Below are positions 7,209 through 15,557 of a stretch of DNA of 24,840 nucleotides, one piece after another. The DNA lies in contig JAKBCJ010000002.1 of NCBI GenBank assembly GCA_021807975.1, positions 1-24,840 of the forward strand, in the 5' to 3' direction. The number at the start of each line of letters is the position of its first letter. Position 1 is the first letter of the stretch. The translations under genes were made by a program, and so were the position numbers. The notes under the pieces are model-generated. The model searched no databases, had not been told where the DNA came from, and saw nothing but the letters and a program-made list of their open reading frames with translations. The stretch comes from Pseudomonadota bacterium. GTDB taxonomy: Bacteria; Pseudomonadota; Alphaproteobacteria; Acetobacterales; Acetobacteraceae.

Positions 7209-7919
7209 ATGGACAGAATGCGCACGGACCTGGGCGAACGTACGGATATCGCCGCCGTCACCGCCCTGGTCGCTGTCGAAGGCCTGAGTGTCGTCGATAT
7301 CGGTTGCGGTCCCGGCAAGGTGTCGCGCGATCTCGTCGCGGCTGGTGCGACCGTCCTGGGGGTGGAACCGGACCCGATCCAGGCGGAGAAAAACCGTCAG
7401 GCTCCGCCGGTTCCGGGTCTCACCTTCACCGAAGGGCGGGCGCAGAACCTGAACCTGGAAACCGGATCGGTGGACGGCGTATTCTTCTTCCGCTCACTCC
7501 ATCACGTCCCCCTCGACCAAATGGACGCCGCCCTGCACGAAGCCGCTCGGGTGCTGAAGCCCGCAACCGGCTTTCTGTGCGTCTTCGAACCGGGCATGAC
7601 CGGAACCCATTTCAAGGTCATGCGCCCGTTCAACGACGAAACCCGGGTCCGCACCGAAGCGCAGGCCGCCCTCGGCCGCATCTCCGGCCGGCTGTTTCAA
7701 ACCGAGGCGCTGTACCGTTATGTGCAGTTCCCACGTTACCCCGATTTCGAGGCCATGGTGACCCGGGTAACCGGACTGACCTTCATCGATGTCCAGCGGA
7801 AGAACGTCGAAACCGACGAAGTCCGAAGCCTGTTCGAAGCCGAACGCACCGCTGCCGGGGACTATGTCTTCGAACAGCCGATGCTGGTGAATGTCTATCG
7901 CGGTCCGATCAGCCGGTAA
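7209..7919 (+). CDS. Class I SAM-dependent methyltransferase
   Basis: A 236-residue Rossmann-fold methyltransferase. Motif I is VVDIGCGPG (28-36), followed by an acidic residue closing strand 2 (GVEPD), and motif IV-like VDGVFFFRSLHHVP, then EAARVLKPATGFLCVFEP (motif VI). This is the UbiE/Methyltransf_11 style of enzyme acting on a small molecule, but the acceptor cannot be told. The ATG at 7209 has AAGGA about 10 nt upstream; ATG 7218 is an alternative. It diverges from the luciferase-like gene. Its TAA (7917-7919) directly abuts the TGA of the convergent flavoprotein gene (7922-7920), so the two transcripts must overlap or terminate inside each other. Confidence 0.9.
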   Translation: MDRMRTDLGERTDIAAVTALVAVEGLSVVDIGCGPGKVSRDLVAAGATVLGVEPDPIQAEKNRQAPPVPGLTFTEGRAQNLNLETGSVDGVFFFRSLHHVPLDQMDAALHEAARVLKPATGFLCVFEPGMTGTHFKVMRPFNDETRVRTEAQAALGRISGRLFQTEALYRYVQFPRYPDFEAMVTRVTGLTFIDVQRKNVETDEVRSLFEAERTAAGDYVFEQPMLVNVYRGPISR

Positions 7920-9032
7920 TCAGCGGGCCAATACCCGCTCGGCGGCGTCAACTGCCGCGGCCAGCGCGCCTTCCAGGTAGCCGCCAAATTCGGCGGCGAC
8001 CTCGGTGCCCGCCAGGATCAGACGCCCGTCTCCGGCTGCGATCCCGCTGGATGGTGGGCCGTAATCCGGATGGCTTGCCGGCGGCTGGCCGTCAGCCGCC
8101 GTCGCGGTGTGCGGATCTTCCGCCCAGTCCGCCACGAACACCGCCGCCGGCCTGGCCCCGTCCGGCCCGAACAGCCGTACGAGTTGCGCCAGGGTCATCT
8201 GTGTCAACTGCTCCGGCCCCATGGCCTTGCGCGCCGCGGCCGGGAAGCCGGCGAATCCGAACAGGGCAGGGCGGCCGTCCGGTGCCGAGGCGTCGTGTAT
8301 TTCCATCAACGGACCGACAAAGCTGCTGGCCGTCCCGGACAATCCCTGCTCCCTCCAGAACGCCCGGTCATAGACCGCCATCACCTTCGCATGCCCGGCC
8401 ATCCAGGTCGGGACGGCCGCCAGTTCCGAACGCAGACCGTCGGGCAGGGCGGGGTAAAAGGCGATCGTTTCCGCGATCAGCCGCGGCGGCAGCGCCAGGA
8501 TGACCGTATCGGCCATCACCGTCAGCGGTTCGGAGTCACTCACCGCATCGATCCGAACCCCATCGATCCGAATTGGGCCAGATGCGCCGTGGTGGATTTC
8601 GGTCACCTGAACCCCGCGGTGAATACTGACCGCGGGCATCCGCCGAACGATGGCGTCCACCAGGGTCTGCATGCCCCCTATAAGCCGCATCGACCTCGGT
8701 TCGGTGTTGAACCCGCGTGCATATCGCTGCGGCGGCCCGGATCTGGAGCGTTCCATCACCATCCCGCCGTCGGTTTCTTGCGGGAACGCCGTCAGGCCGA
8801 GTTCGTCCACCAGCGAACGCATACGCGGCTGCATGTCGGGCCAGAACCACGCCGGGCCCAAATCGTATCGGGCATCGCCGCCCGGTTTTCCGGCCGGCAC
8901 CGACAGAATCCGCCCGCCGATCCGGTCGCGGGCTTCCAGCACCACGCATGACCGTCCCGCCCGGTTTAGCAGCGCCGCGGCATACAGTCCGCTCAGGCCG
9001 GCGCCGACGACAGCAACGTCGGTGCGTATCAA
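7920..9032 (-). CDS. Flavin amine oxidase-like FAD-dependent oxidoreductase
   Basis: A 370-residue FAD protein. The N-terminus holds the dinucleotide-binding fold VAVVGAGLSGLYAAALL (GxGxxG at 10-15), E33 at the end of strand 2 and RIGGR (37-41), the hallmark of the monoamine/polyamine oxidase group. The C-terminus has the second FAD block LILAGTEVAAEFGGYLEGA. It is shorter than the usual 430-500 residues, so the substrate domain is reduced. Known relatives oxidise amines to imines or aldehydes with release of H2O2; the substrate here is unknown. The start is TTG (9032-9030) behind GGGGGGA, and no better codon fits before the Rossmann strand. It is the last gene of a three-gene minus-strand unit: the cupin stop is 25 nt upstream. 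Confidence 0.88.
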   Translation of the reverse strand: MIRTDVAVVGAGLSGLYAAALLNRAGRSCVVLEARDRIGGRILSVPAGKPGGDARYDLGPAWFWPDMQPRMRSLVDELGLTAFPQETDGGMVMERSRSGPPQRYARGFNTEPRSMRLIGGMQTLVDAIVRRMPAVSIHRGVQVTEIHHGASGPIRIDGVRIDAVSDSEPLTVMADTVILALPPRLIAETIAFYPALPDGLRSELAAVPTWMAGHAKVMAVYDRAFWREQGLSGTASSFVGPLMEIHDASAPDGRPALFGFAGFPAAARKAMGPEQLTQMTLAQLVRLFGPDGARPAAVFVADWAEDPHTATAADGQPPASHPDYGPPSSGIAAGDGRLILAGTEVAAEFGGYLEGALAAAVDAAERVLAR

Positions 9033-9057
9033 GGCCGTCCCCCCGCCACCGAGCGGA

Positions 9058-9753
9058 TCACGATGCGGCTATTGGCGGGGCAGGAGGCGAGGCCAGATGG
9101 CCCGACTTGACCCACAGGCGGGCACCATGCGGCCCAGCCGTCGCCCGCAACGTCGCGCCGGGCGGCAGCCGCAGCCAGGACCGCGATTCAAAGGTCTCGC
9201 CGCCCTCCCGGCAGTCCCCGTCCAGGACCAGCAGTTCGATCCCGCCGGGTACGTCCAGCACGATGTCCGCGTTCGGTGCCCACCGTTCCAGCCGGACAGT
9301 CTCGCGAGCGTCGCTGAACAGCGGCACGATCTCCACCCCGAACCGGTTCGGGGCGGGCAAAAACGGCAATGCCGCGGTGTCGATGCGGACCTCGGTGCGG
9401 TCGGCCAGGTCGAACTGCCACAGCTTGACGAAAATCGTACAGCCAGGGCCAGACCCGGGCGTGTGCCGGGATGTCGGCGGATTGCGTATATACGATCCCG
9501 CCGGATAGTCGCCGTGTTCGTCGGAAAAGACCCCCTCCAGCACCAGGAATTCCTCTCCGCCGTCATGGATATGGGCGGAAAAGCGAGAGTCCGGGGCGTA
9601 CCGCACGATCGACGTGGCACGGGCCACCTCCGCACCGATCCGGTCCAGCATGCGGCGATCCACCCCGGCAACGGGCGACGCCACCCACGGCATGGCTGCC
9701 GTATGCACGGCGGCGCGCCGCGAGAAATCCGCGTTCAGTTCCAAATCCCTCAC
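9058..9753 (-). CDS. ChrR-like cupin-domain protein
   Basis: About 231 residues with two cupin-like halves. The first carries a clear metal-site pattern, H61-x-H63, E67 and H97, in FSAHIHDGGEEFLVLEG and SYIRNPPTSRH, and matches the C-terminal domain of the anti-sigma factor ChrR (also DRIGDEVARATSIVRY-like lead-in and GCTIFVKLWQF). The second half (VLDVPGGIELLVLDG to WLRLPPGA) has the fold pattern but lacks the histidines. The N-terminal zinc-binding anti-sigma domain of ChrR is absent and no ECF sigma gene adjoins, so an enzymatic or sensory cupin is more likely than an anti-sigma factor. The start is uncertain: GTG 9753 fits the start of homology (LNADFSRR), while TTG 9771 would overlap the preceding stop by 4 nt. 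It sits between a small protein gene and the amine oxidase-like gene in one unit. Confidence 0.85.
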   Translation of the reverse strand: MRDLELNADFSRRAAVHTAAMPWVASPVAGVDRRMLDRIGAEVARATSIVRYAPDSRFSAHIHDGGEEFLVLEGVFSDEHGDYPAGSYIRNPPTSRHTPGSGPGCTIFVKLWQFDLADRTEVRIDTAALPFLPAPNRFGVEIVPLFSDARETVRLERWAPNADIVLDVPGGIELLVLDGDCREGGETFESRSWLRLPPGATLRATAGPHGARLWVKSGHLASPPAPPIAAS

Positions 9754-9767
9754 TCCGGTCCAAGCAC

Positions 9768-9962
9768 TCAACCCAGTAGCTTTTGCTCGATCTCGTTCAA
9801 AGCCTTCCGCACCTCGATCAGGATCAGCCGGTCGGCCGCCGCCTGATCGATGTCCGGCACATCCCAATCGAATATCGCGCGGTATTTCTCGATCAGCTTC
9901 CTGACATCGACGGTAATCTGCCCGCGATGGCCTTCCAGTTCCAGGTCTTCGATTTTCGCCAC
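9768..9962 (-). CDS. Small acidic protein of unknown function, first gene of cupin/amine oxidase unit
   Basis: A 64-residue protein, probably cytosolic, rich in Asp, Glu, Ile and Leu, predicted by eye to be mostly helical in its second half (DQAAADRLILIEVRKALNEIEQKLL). There is no Cys or membrane segment. It starts at GTG 9962 with GAGGAG 8 nt upstream; an ATG at 9967 is out of frame. It is separated from the cupin start by 14 nt and is therefore probably co-transcribed with the cupin and the flavoprotein. I do not recognise a family. The good ribosome site, the gene spacing and the non-random composition make it a likely real gene. Confidence 0.72.
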   Translation of the reverse strand: MAKIEDLELEGHRGQITVDVRKLIEKYRAIFDWDVPDIDQAAADRLILIEVRKALNEIEQKLLG

Positions 9963-10000
9963 TGCATGCTCTCCTCGATGGTCGGATTGTGGCGATGGCC

Positions 10001-10022
10001 GCCGCGAGTTTGCCCTCGCGGC
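10001..10022. promoter_or_regulatory. Perfect inverted repeat in the 344-bp divergent regulator/operon region
   Basis: GCCGCGAG-TTTGCC-CTCGCGGC is a perfect 8-bp inverted repeat with a 6-nt spacer, 39 nt upstream of the small-protein GTG and about 285 nt before the MocR-type regulator. It could be an operator or a leader hairpin of the minus-strand operon. The rest of the intergenic region (9963-10306) shows no open frame or other strong repeat. Confidence 0.4.
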
Positions 10023-10306
10023 CGTCGCTTATTCAATACGCCAGGGTCTCCCGGCTGCCAGCATCGGCACAGCCGAACCGACCGCAGCTATCCGGAGGGC
10101 AGAAAACAACCGTCCGATGGCCGAATTGGTTCCGGCCAGCCGTCCGCGCAAGAGCGCGCGCAGTACGTTGTCAGCCTCGGCGATCGCACCCGTTCGTGCC
10201 GGTCGCTCCGGTGGCCGCGTTTGGGGACGCCGCCAGCATCGTTTCCCATACCAACGTAATCGGGCTAGCGTCTCCGGGTTGGACTCATCAAAGGCGGCAA
10301 AAAGTC

Positions 10307-11740
10307 ATGCTGGCTCCAGACCAAACCCGGCAGACCGCCGTGTTCGAGCATGTGCGTCACAGCATCCTGACCGGCGCGCTCCCCGGCGGCCGCCGCCTGC
10401 CGCCCAGCCGGTCGCTGGCCCGGGAACTGGGGGTCGCGCGACAGACCGTCGTCATGGCCTACGAACGTCTGGCAGCCGAGGGATATGTACGCGGCCGCAC
10501 CGGCAGCGGCACCTATGTCGCAACCGATCTGCCCGATCAGGCCCCGGCGCCCGCCGCAACCCCGCTCCTCGCGGCGGCGTCCCTGTCCAAGCGCGGCGCC
10601 CGCCTGGCACAGGTTCCGGCAACCGCATCGGCCCGCGACCCGGCGCAGGGCTTGTTGCTGGCGGGCGGACTGCCGGCCCCCGATCTGTTTCCGATCAAAA
10701 CCTGGGCGCGTTGCGCATCCCGCGTGCTGAAGCCCCTGGCCGGCGAGTTGTCCAGCTATCCGCCGCCGCAGGGCCTGCTGGTGCTGCGCGAACAGATCGC
10801 CGCGCACCTGGCCTCGACGCGCGGCCTGGCCGCCGATCCCGGCTGTATCGTCGTCACAAGCGGCACCCAGCAGGCATTGCGCACCGCGGCCGACCTGCTC
10901 CTGGACCCGGGTGACCGGGTCTGGGCGGAGGATCCCGGCTATATCGCCGGCCGTGGCGCCCTGCTGGCCGCGGGGGCGGAGATCGTGCCCATCCCCTCGG
11001 ACTCCGAGGGCCTCGATGTCGCCGAAGGCGTCAGCATCGCCCCAACCGCTCGGTTGGCCCTCGTGGCGCCGTCCCACGCTACTCCGTTGGGCGGCGCATT
11101 GCCGATCGGCCGGCGCCTGGCCTTGCTGGACTGGGCCCGCCGAGCGAATGCGTGGGTGCTGGAGGATGATTGTGATTCGGAGTTCCGGTGGGAAGGTAAG
11201 CCGCTGCCGCCGCTGGCCACCCTGGATCAGGCAGGGCAGGTGATCTATTGCGGCACCTTCAGCAAAACACTGGCCCCGGCATTGCGCATCGGTTTCGCGA
11301 TCGTGCCCGCACCCCTCGTCCCGGCGTTCGTGCGGCTGCGCACGCTGACCGACCGGGGCACCGACGCCTTCACCCAGGCCACACTCGCGGAGTTCATGCG
11401 CCAGGGCCTGCTGGCCCCGCACATCCGTAAGATGCGCACCGAATACGGCCGCCGCCGCGAAGCCCTGCTGGAGGCAATGACCCGCAATGTCCGTGACGCC
11501 ACCGCCCTCGCGGCACCCGGCGGCCTGCACATGGTCGCCAGACTGGCTGACGGACTGGATGAGGCAGCGGCAGTTCGCGCCTGCCGGGCGCGGGACCTGG
11601 CAGTGTCGCCGCTGCGCGCCTACTACACGGGCATCCCGCGCATGAGCGGCCTGGTCATCGGCTTCGCCGCGACCCCGGTGTCGATGGCGGCCGAGGTGTC
11701 GCGCCGGCTGCAAGCGGCGTTGGCCGCCGCGAGGCCATAG
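10307..11740 (+). CDS. MocR/GabR-type transcriptional regulator (GntR winged helix fused to class I aminotransferase fold)
   Basis: A 477-residue two-domain regulator. Residues about 8-72 form a GntR helix-turn-helix (RLPPSRSLARELGVARQTVVMAYERLAAEGYVRGRTGSGTYV). From about 115 on is a PLP-binding aminotransferase-like domain with SSYPPPQG (149-156), SGTQQAL (185-191), WAEDPGY (206-212), the Asp block LEDDCDSEFRW (285-295) and the PLP lysine K320 in GTFSKTLAP. Family members bind PLP and an amine-containing effector and commonly regulate a divergent neighbour, here the small protein/cupin/amine oxidase unit. In this family the Asp block usually reads EDDYDSEFR; here the Tyr is Cys289. The start at ATG 10307 fits the winged-helix start, although the frame is open further upstream and the ribosome site (AAAGGCGG, about 10-12 nt away) is mediocre. 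Its 3' end converges on the PhnB-like remnant. Confidence 0.93.
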   Translation: MLAPDQTRQTAVFEHVRHSILTGALPGGRRLPPSRSLARELGVARQTVVMAYERLAAEGYVRGRTGSGTYVATDLPDQAPAPAATPLLAAASLSKRGARLAQVPATASARDPAQGLLLAGGLPAPDLFPIKTWARCASRVLKPLAGELSSYPPPQGLLVLREQIAAHLASTRGLAADPGCIVVTSGTQQALRTAADLLLDPGDRVWAEDPGYIAGRGALLAAGAEIVPIPSDSEGLDVAEGVSIAPTARLALVAPSHATPLGGALPIGRRLALLDWARRANAWVLEDDCDSEFRWEGKPLPPLATLDQAGQVIYCGTFSKTLAPALRIGFAIVPAPLVPAFVRLRTLTDRGTDAFTQATLAEFMRQGLLAPHIRKMRTEYGRRREALLEAMTRNVRDATALAAPGGLHMVARLADGLDEAAAVRACRARDLAVSPLRAYYTGIPRMSGLVIGFAATPVSMAAEVSRRLQAALAAARP

Positions 11741-11757
11741 CCACGGCCGTTCCTCCC

Positions 11758-12029
11758 ATCGTCCTTCAACGATACAGCAAGCGTAAACCCCTGAAATGAC
11801 GGCGCGCCTCCGCACATGCCGTCAGACATGAACATCTGCGTCTCGCCGATCCGCGGGCAGGCATGCATGATCTTGTCCGCCGAAGCGGGTGGCTGGCCGG
11901 TCGGAACCGGGCTTCCTTGAAGGACATTCGCATCACCACCTCGGCGTTCAGCGAATCTTGATAGAAGTCGATGGCCTCCTGACAGCGTCCGTCGAAGTAC
12001 AGATAGGGCTGGACTTCCATGGCATTCAT
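11758..12029 (-). pseudogene. PhnB-like VOC/glyoxalase-family protein, frameshifted and truncated
   Basis: From ATG 12029 the frame reads MNAMEVQPYLYFDGRC, then QEAIDFY and VVMRMSFKE, the standard N-terminus of PhnB-like VOC proteins. The next expected segment, SPVPTGQPPASADKIMHA followed by RIGETQMFMSDGM and PSFQGFTLAVSLKDD, is present in another frame. One lost base after FKE (about 11920) explains the shift. Homology stops near 11758, where the convergent regulator gene begins, so the C-terminal half is missing too. An intact protein would have about 140 residues. The start lies 7 nt after the stop of the VOC gene at 12037, so it may have been the second gene of that transcript. No useful product is expected. 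Confidence 0.78.
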
Positions 12030-12036
12030 CCCGCGG

Positions 12037-12939
12037 TCAACAACGGTCAGCCTGATCCCGCTCGACAAAATGGAACAGCACCCCGCCGAAAGCAGCCGGA
12101 TGCACAAACCCGATCCTCGCCCGGCGGGATCCGGGACGCCCCGAGCGGTCGATCATGCGGGCGCCGGCGCGTTCCATCGCTGCCAGCGCCGCATCGATGT
12201 CGGGAGTTTTCAGCGCGACGTGGTGCAGCCCCGCCCCGTACGCCGCGATGAAGCGGGTAATCGCCCCCTGATCCTGCTTTGTATTGCCCGCCGCCCCGTG
12301 GTTCAGCGCCGCCCCGTGTGACGGGTCGAAGTTTTGCAGGAACTCCAGTTCGCAATCCCCGGCGGTCAGGAACGCGACCCGAAGACCGCCCACCGGACGG
12401 GGCGGTCGGCTGTGGTAAACCACGCCATACTTGTCCGAGGTAAAACTCTCGATCGCGGTTTCGACCTCTATGTCGGTCTGCTGGCTTTCGACTGGCAGCC
12501 CCAATGCGCCGGAGAACACCGCGATCGCCGCCCTGTTGTCGGCGCTGGCAATGCCTATGTGGTCGATCCGCTCCACGATGCCGCCGCCGCGCGGAATGTC
12601 CAGGATACTGGCAAGAAACGTGCGGACCCCGGCCGGTTCCCCGATCGCCTGCCGGACGCCGCCGCCCAATCCGGGCCGGACCGGCCCGGCGGGCGGCGGC
12701 GCATCGCCGTAATCCAGGCCGATATGATGCACCCCGGTTCGCATCGCGCCGTCCACGAACGTGTCGCCGGGCGCGAACAGCGCCAGCGCGGCCTGACCGG
12801 CGGCGAACACCGGCACCATCCCGTCGCCAGCCGCAAGCAGCACCCGCGGCAGCCCCAGAACCTCGCCCAGCAGGCGGTCGACGGCCGGTATGTCGCGGGA
12901 AATGAGGGCGACGTAGGATAACCGGGGTGCGGCGATCAT
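12037..12939 (-). CDS. VOC-superfamily protein with three glyoxalase-type segments
   Basis: A 300-residue protein built of vicinal-oxygen-chelate segments. Residues about 5-80 form an N-terminal module (RLSYVALISRDIPAVDRLLGEVLGLP to HHIGLDYGD). Residues 123-205 (ERIDHIGIASADNRAAIAVF to CELEFLQ) and 235-294 (GLHHVALKTPDIDAALAAM to VLFHFVER) form a pair resembling methylmalonyl-CoA epimerase. Candidate metal ligands of that pair are H127, E199, H240 and E293, a complete set. Epimerase, dioxygenase or lyase chemistry is possible; I cannot choose. The start at ATG 12939 has GGAG 8 nt upstream; the frame runs further up but without a ribosome site. It is followed by the broken PhnB-like gene, and an FNR/FixK-type box lies 98 bp upstream. 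Confidence 0.83.
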   Translation of the reverse strand: MIAAPRLSYVALISRDIPAVDRLLGEVLGLPRVLLAAGDGMVPVFAAGQAALALFAPGDTFVDGAMRTGVHHIGLDYGDAPPPAGPVRPGLGGGVRQAIGEPAGVRTFLASILDIPRGGGIVERIDHIGIASADNRAAIAVFSGALGLPVESQQTDIEVETAIESFTSDKYGVVYHSRPPRPVGGLRVAFLTAGDCELEFLQNFDPSHGAALNHGAAGNTKQDQGAITRFIAAYGAGLHHVALKTPDIDAALAAMERAGARMIDRSGRPGSRRARIGFVHPAAFGGVLFHFVERDQADRC

Positions 12940-13036
12940 GGGCTTGCTCCAGCAGGATGGAACCCGTGCGACGGGCGGTATTACATCCATAGCGCATGCC
13001 CACGCATGCGGGAAACCGGCGACGATCTGGCAACCA

Positions 13037-13050
13037 TTGACCTGTATCAA
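13037..13050. promoter_or_regulatory. FNR/FixK-type binding site
   Basis: TTGAC-CTGT-ATCAA, inside the longer palindrome CATTGACCTGTATCAATG (13035-13052), matches TTGAT-N4-ATCAA at 9 of 10 fixed positions. It sits between the divergent VOC gene (start 12939) and the Spy-like gene (start 13205). Its half-sites are identical to those of the box at 5273-5286, which makes a shared Crp/Fnr-family regulator likely. Confidence 0.68.
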
Positions 13051-13204
13051 TGCCGTCCGGCGGCCAGCGTGCTTGTTCTATCAAACGGTTGCGGCGTCCG
13101 GTCCTTCGTTTCGGCCCGCACACGCATTGGCCTCCACGCATTCCCGGCAGCTTGGTTCGTCGAACGGCACGGGCATCCGCATTGATGCATAAAGGAGATC
13201 GACA

Positions 13205-13777
<573 letters not shown>

Positions 13778-13855
13778 CCGCGGCGATCTGGACCGGCACG
13801 GTATCCGCGGGGGCGTGCCGGCAGTGGAAATACCCGGCCGCGCTGCCCGCCGCCG

Positions 13856-13870
13856 TTAACCCATCGGTAA
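13856..13870 (+). promoter_or_regulatory. Possible CtrA-type site upstream of fliF
   Basis: TTAA-CCCATCG-GTAA differs from the alphaproteobacterial CtrA consensus TTAA-N7-TTAA by one base and lies about 47 bp before the fliF ATG. CtrA controls flagellar genes in many alphaproteobacteria. A single one-mismatch hit is weak evidence. Confidence 0.3.
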
Positions 13871-13916
13871 GGATTTGCCGCTAGCATCAGGTCCGGCGAA
13901 TAGGTTCGGACCCCCC

Positions 13917-15557
13917 ATGAAAGGCTTCATCGACAGTATCCGCAAGCTTGGCATGGTCCGTGTCGCCATGCTGGCTGGCGTTACTCTGGGAATCCTGGGC
14001 GCGTTCGCCTGGCTGGAACTTCAAGGCCCGGCCCGGGCACGCAGCACCTTGCTGGCAGCCGACCTGGACCCGCAGACCATCCAGCAGGTCGCAACCGCAC
14101 TGACCGGCAGGAAAATACCGTTTCGTCTCGACGGCAGCCAGATATTCGTCCCTGACGCCGATATCGCCGCCGCGCGAACGCTGCTGGCCACGGCCGGCCT
14201 GTCCTCCGAGGGGATCACCGGCTATGAGATTTTCGATCGCGGCAACGATTTCGCCGTCACCGATTTCGACCAGCAGGTCAAACTGACGCGGGCCCTGGAA
14301 GGCGAACTGGCCCGCACGATCGTATCCGTCCACGGCATCCTCCACGCCCGGGTGCATCTGGTGCTGCCGCACCGGGAACCCTTTGCCCACGACCGCCTGC
14401 ACGCCCAAGCCAGCGTCATGCTGACAGTGCCAGGCCGCCAGGTCCTGTCGCCGGAAGCGGTCCAGTCGGTCGTCAACCTGGTGGCAGCCGGTGTGCCCGG
14501 TTTGCGGCCGGAGGATGTCACCGTCGTGGACTCCAACCTCCACCTCCTGAGGCAGGCCGGCGACGGCAAGGATCCCCGCGCCCAAACCGCCATGGAGGAG
14601 GATATCCGGCAAAAGACCGAAGCCCGCCTTGCCCAAGGTGTCGAGCTGATGTTGGAACGCTCGCTTGGACCCGGCCATGTGCATGTCGAAGCGTCGATCC
14701 GGATGAACTTCGACAAGATCAACGAAACGAACGAGAAATACGACCCCGACGGATCGGTGGTGCGCAGCACCCAGACGGTGGCATCGAACTCCAAGACCAC
14801 CGACAAGACCGGGCCGGTTTCGTTGCAGAACAATCTTCCCAACGCCGACGCCGGTTCGCCGGCCTCCGGCAACCAGGAAGGCCGTCAGGAGGAAACCACC
14901 AACTACGAAATCGGCAAGACCGTCCGCGCGATCGTGCATGACCAGCCGCAAATCGAACGCCTGTCCCTGGCCATCATGGTCGATGGCACCGATCAGGTCG
15001 ATACGGCTGGAAAACACACCTGGAAGCCGCGCGATCCGGCGGAACTGGAGGAACTCGGCAAGCTGGCGAAAAGCGCCGTCGGATTCGATGACAAGCGCGG
15101 TGATCACATGGACATTGTCAGCCTGCCATTCGTAAACCCGATCGACGCGGCGGAAGGCGCCCCGGCGGCGCACCCCGCCAAGGCCAACCGCGATCTGATA
15201 ACCTTCATTCAAATGATTGCGTTCGGCGTGGTGGGATTTGGCATCATCGTCCTGACCGCGCGATCGATCCTGAAAACGCTCGGCGGGCCGGGTGTCAGCC
15301 TGTCGGTCGCCGGCACCCCGGCCGGGGAGATCGCCGCCGGCCCGTCCGCCGCGCCGGGCCGCCAACCGGGGACAGACCAACTGGGGATCGAGCAGGCGGC
15401 GGCCCGGGGCCAGGAGGAGGACGATACTGTAACAATGAGCAACATCCGGGGTCAGATGCGCGCGTCGTCCATCCGTAAGGTGACCGCGCTGGTGGACCGC
15501 CATCCGGACACGACCCTGGGCATCATCCGCGGCTGGATTTCCACCGACACCGGGTAG
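13917..15557 (+). CDS. fliF: Flagellar MS-ring protein FliF
   Basis: A 546-residue protein that forms the inner-membrane MS ring, the base on which the flagellum and its export gate assemble. A first membrane helix lies at about 12-34. It is followed by the ring-building motifs (LLAADLDPQTIQQVATAL; IPFRLDGSQIFVPDADIAAAR; GITGYEIFDRGNDFAVTDFDQQV; LEGELARTIVSVHGILHARVHLVLP), a long periplasmic loop with EEDIRQKTEARL and TTNYEIGKTV, a second helix at about 427-448 and a C-terminal FliG-binding segment (ALVDRHPDTTLGIIRGWI). The length and both ends look complete. The ATG at 13917 begins MKGFIDSIRKLG, which fits the family; the ribosome site is weak (GGA, 7 nt). No fliG, fliH, fliN or other flagellar gene is in the window, so it is isolated here. 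A hairpin terminator overlaps the stop. Confidence 0.95.
   Translation: MKGFIDSIRKLGMVRVAMLAGVTLGILGAFAWLELQGPARARSTLLAADLDPQTIQQVATALTGRKIPFRLDGSQIFVPDADIAAARTLLATAGLSSEGITGYEIFDRGNDFAVTDFDQQVKLTRALEGELARTIVSVHGILHARVHLVLPHREPFAHDRLHAQASVMLTVPGRQVLSPEAVQSVVNLVAAGVPGLRPEDVTVVDSNLHLLRQAGDGKDPRAQTAMEEDIRQKTEARLAQGVELMLERSLGPGHVHVEASIRMNFDKINETNEKYDPDGSVVRSTQTVASNSKTTDKTGPVSLQNNLPNADAGSPASGNQEGRQEETTNYEIGKTVRAIVHDQPQIERLSLAIMVDGTDQVDTAGKHTWKPRDPAELEELGKLAKSAVGFDDKRGDHMDIVSLPFVNPIDAAEGAPAAHPAKANRDLITFIQMIAFGVVGFGIIVLTARSILKTLGGPGVSLSVAGTPAGEIAAGPSAAPGRQPGTDQLGIEQAAARGQEEDDTVTMSNIRGQMRASSIRKVTALVDRHPDTTLGIIRGWISTDTG

Noticed and set aside
9058..9753. Cupin considered as an anti-sigma factor of a ChrR/ECF pair
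   Set aside because: The zinc-binding N-terminal domain is missing and no ECF sigma gene is adjacent.
10057..10241. GCCAGCATCG occurring at 10057 and again at 10232
   Set aside because: Two 10-bp copies 175 bp apart with no symmetry are weak evidence for a MocR operator.
12993..13009. CGCATGC repeated twice with a 10-bp period upstream of the VOC gene
   Set aside because: Short, GC-rich and self-palindromic; too likely by chance to list as an operator.
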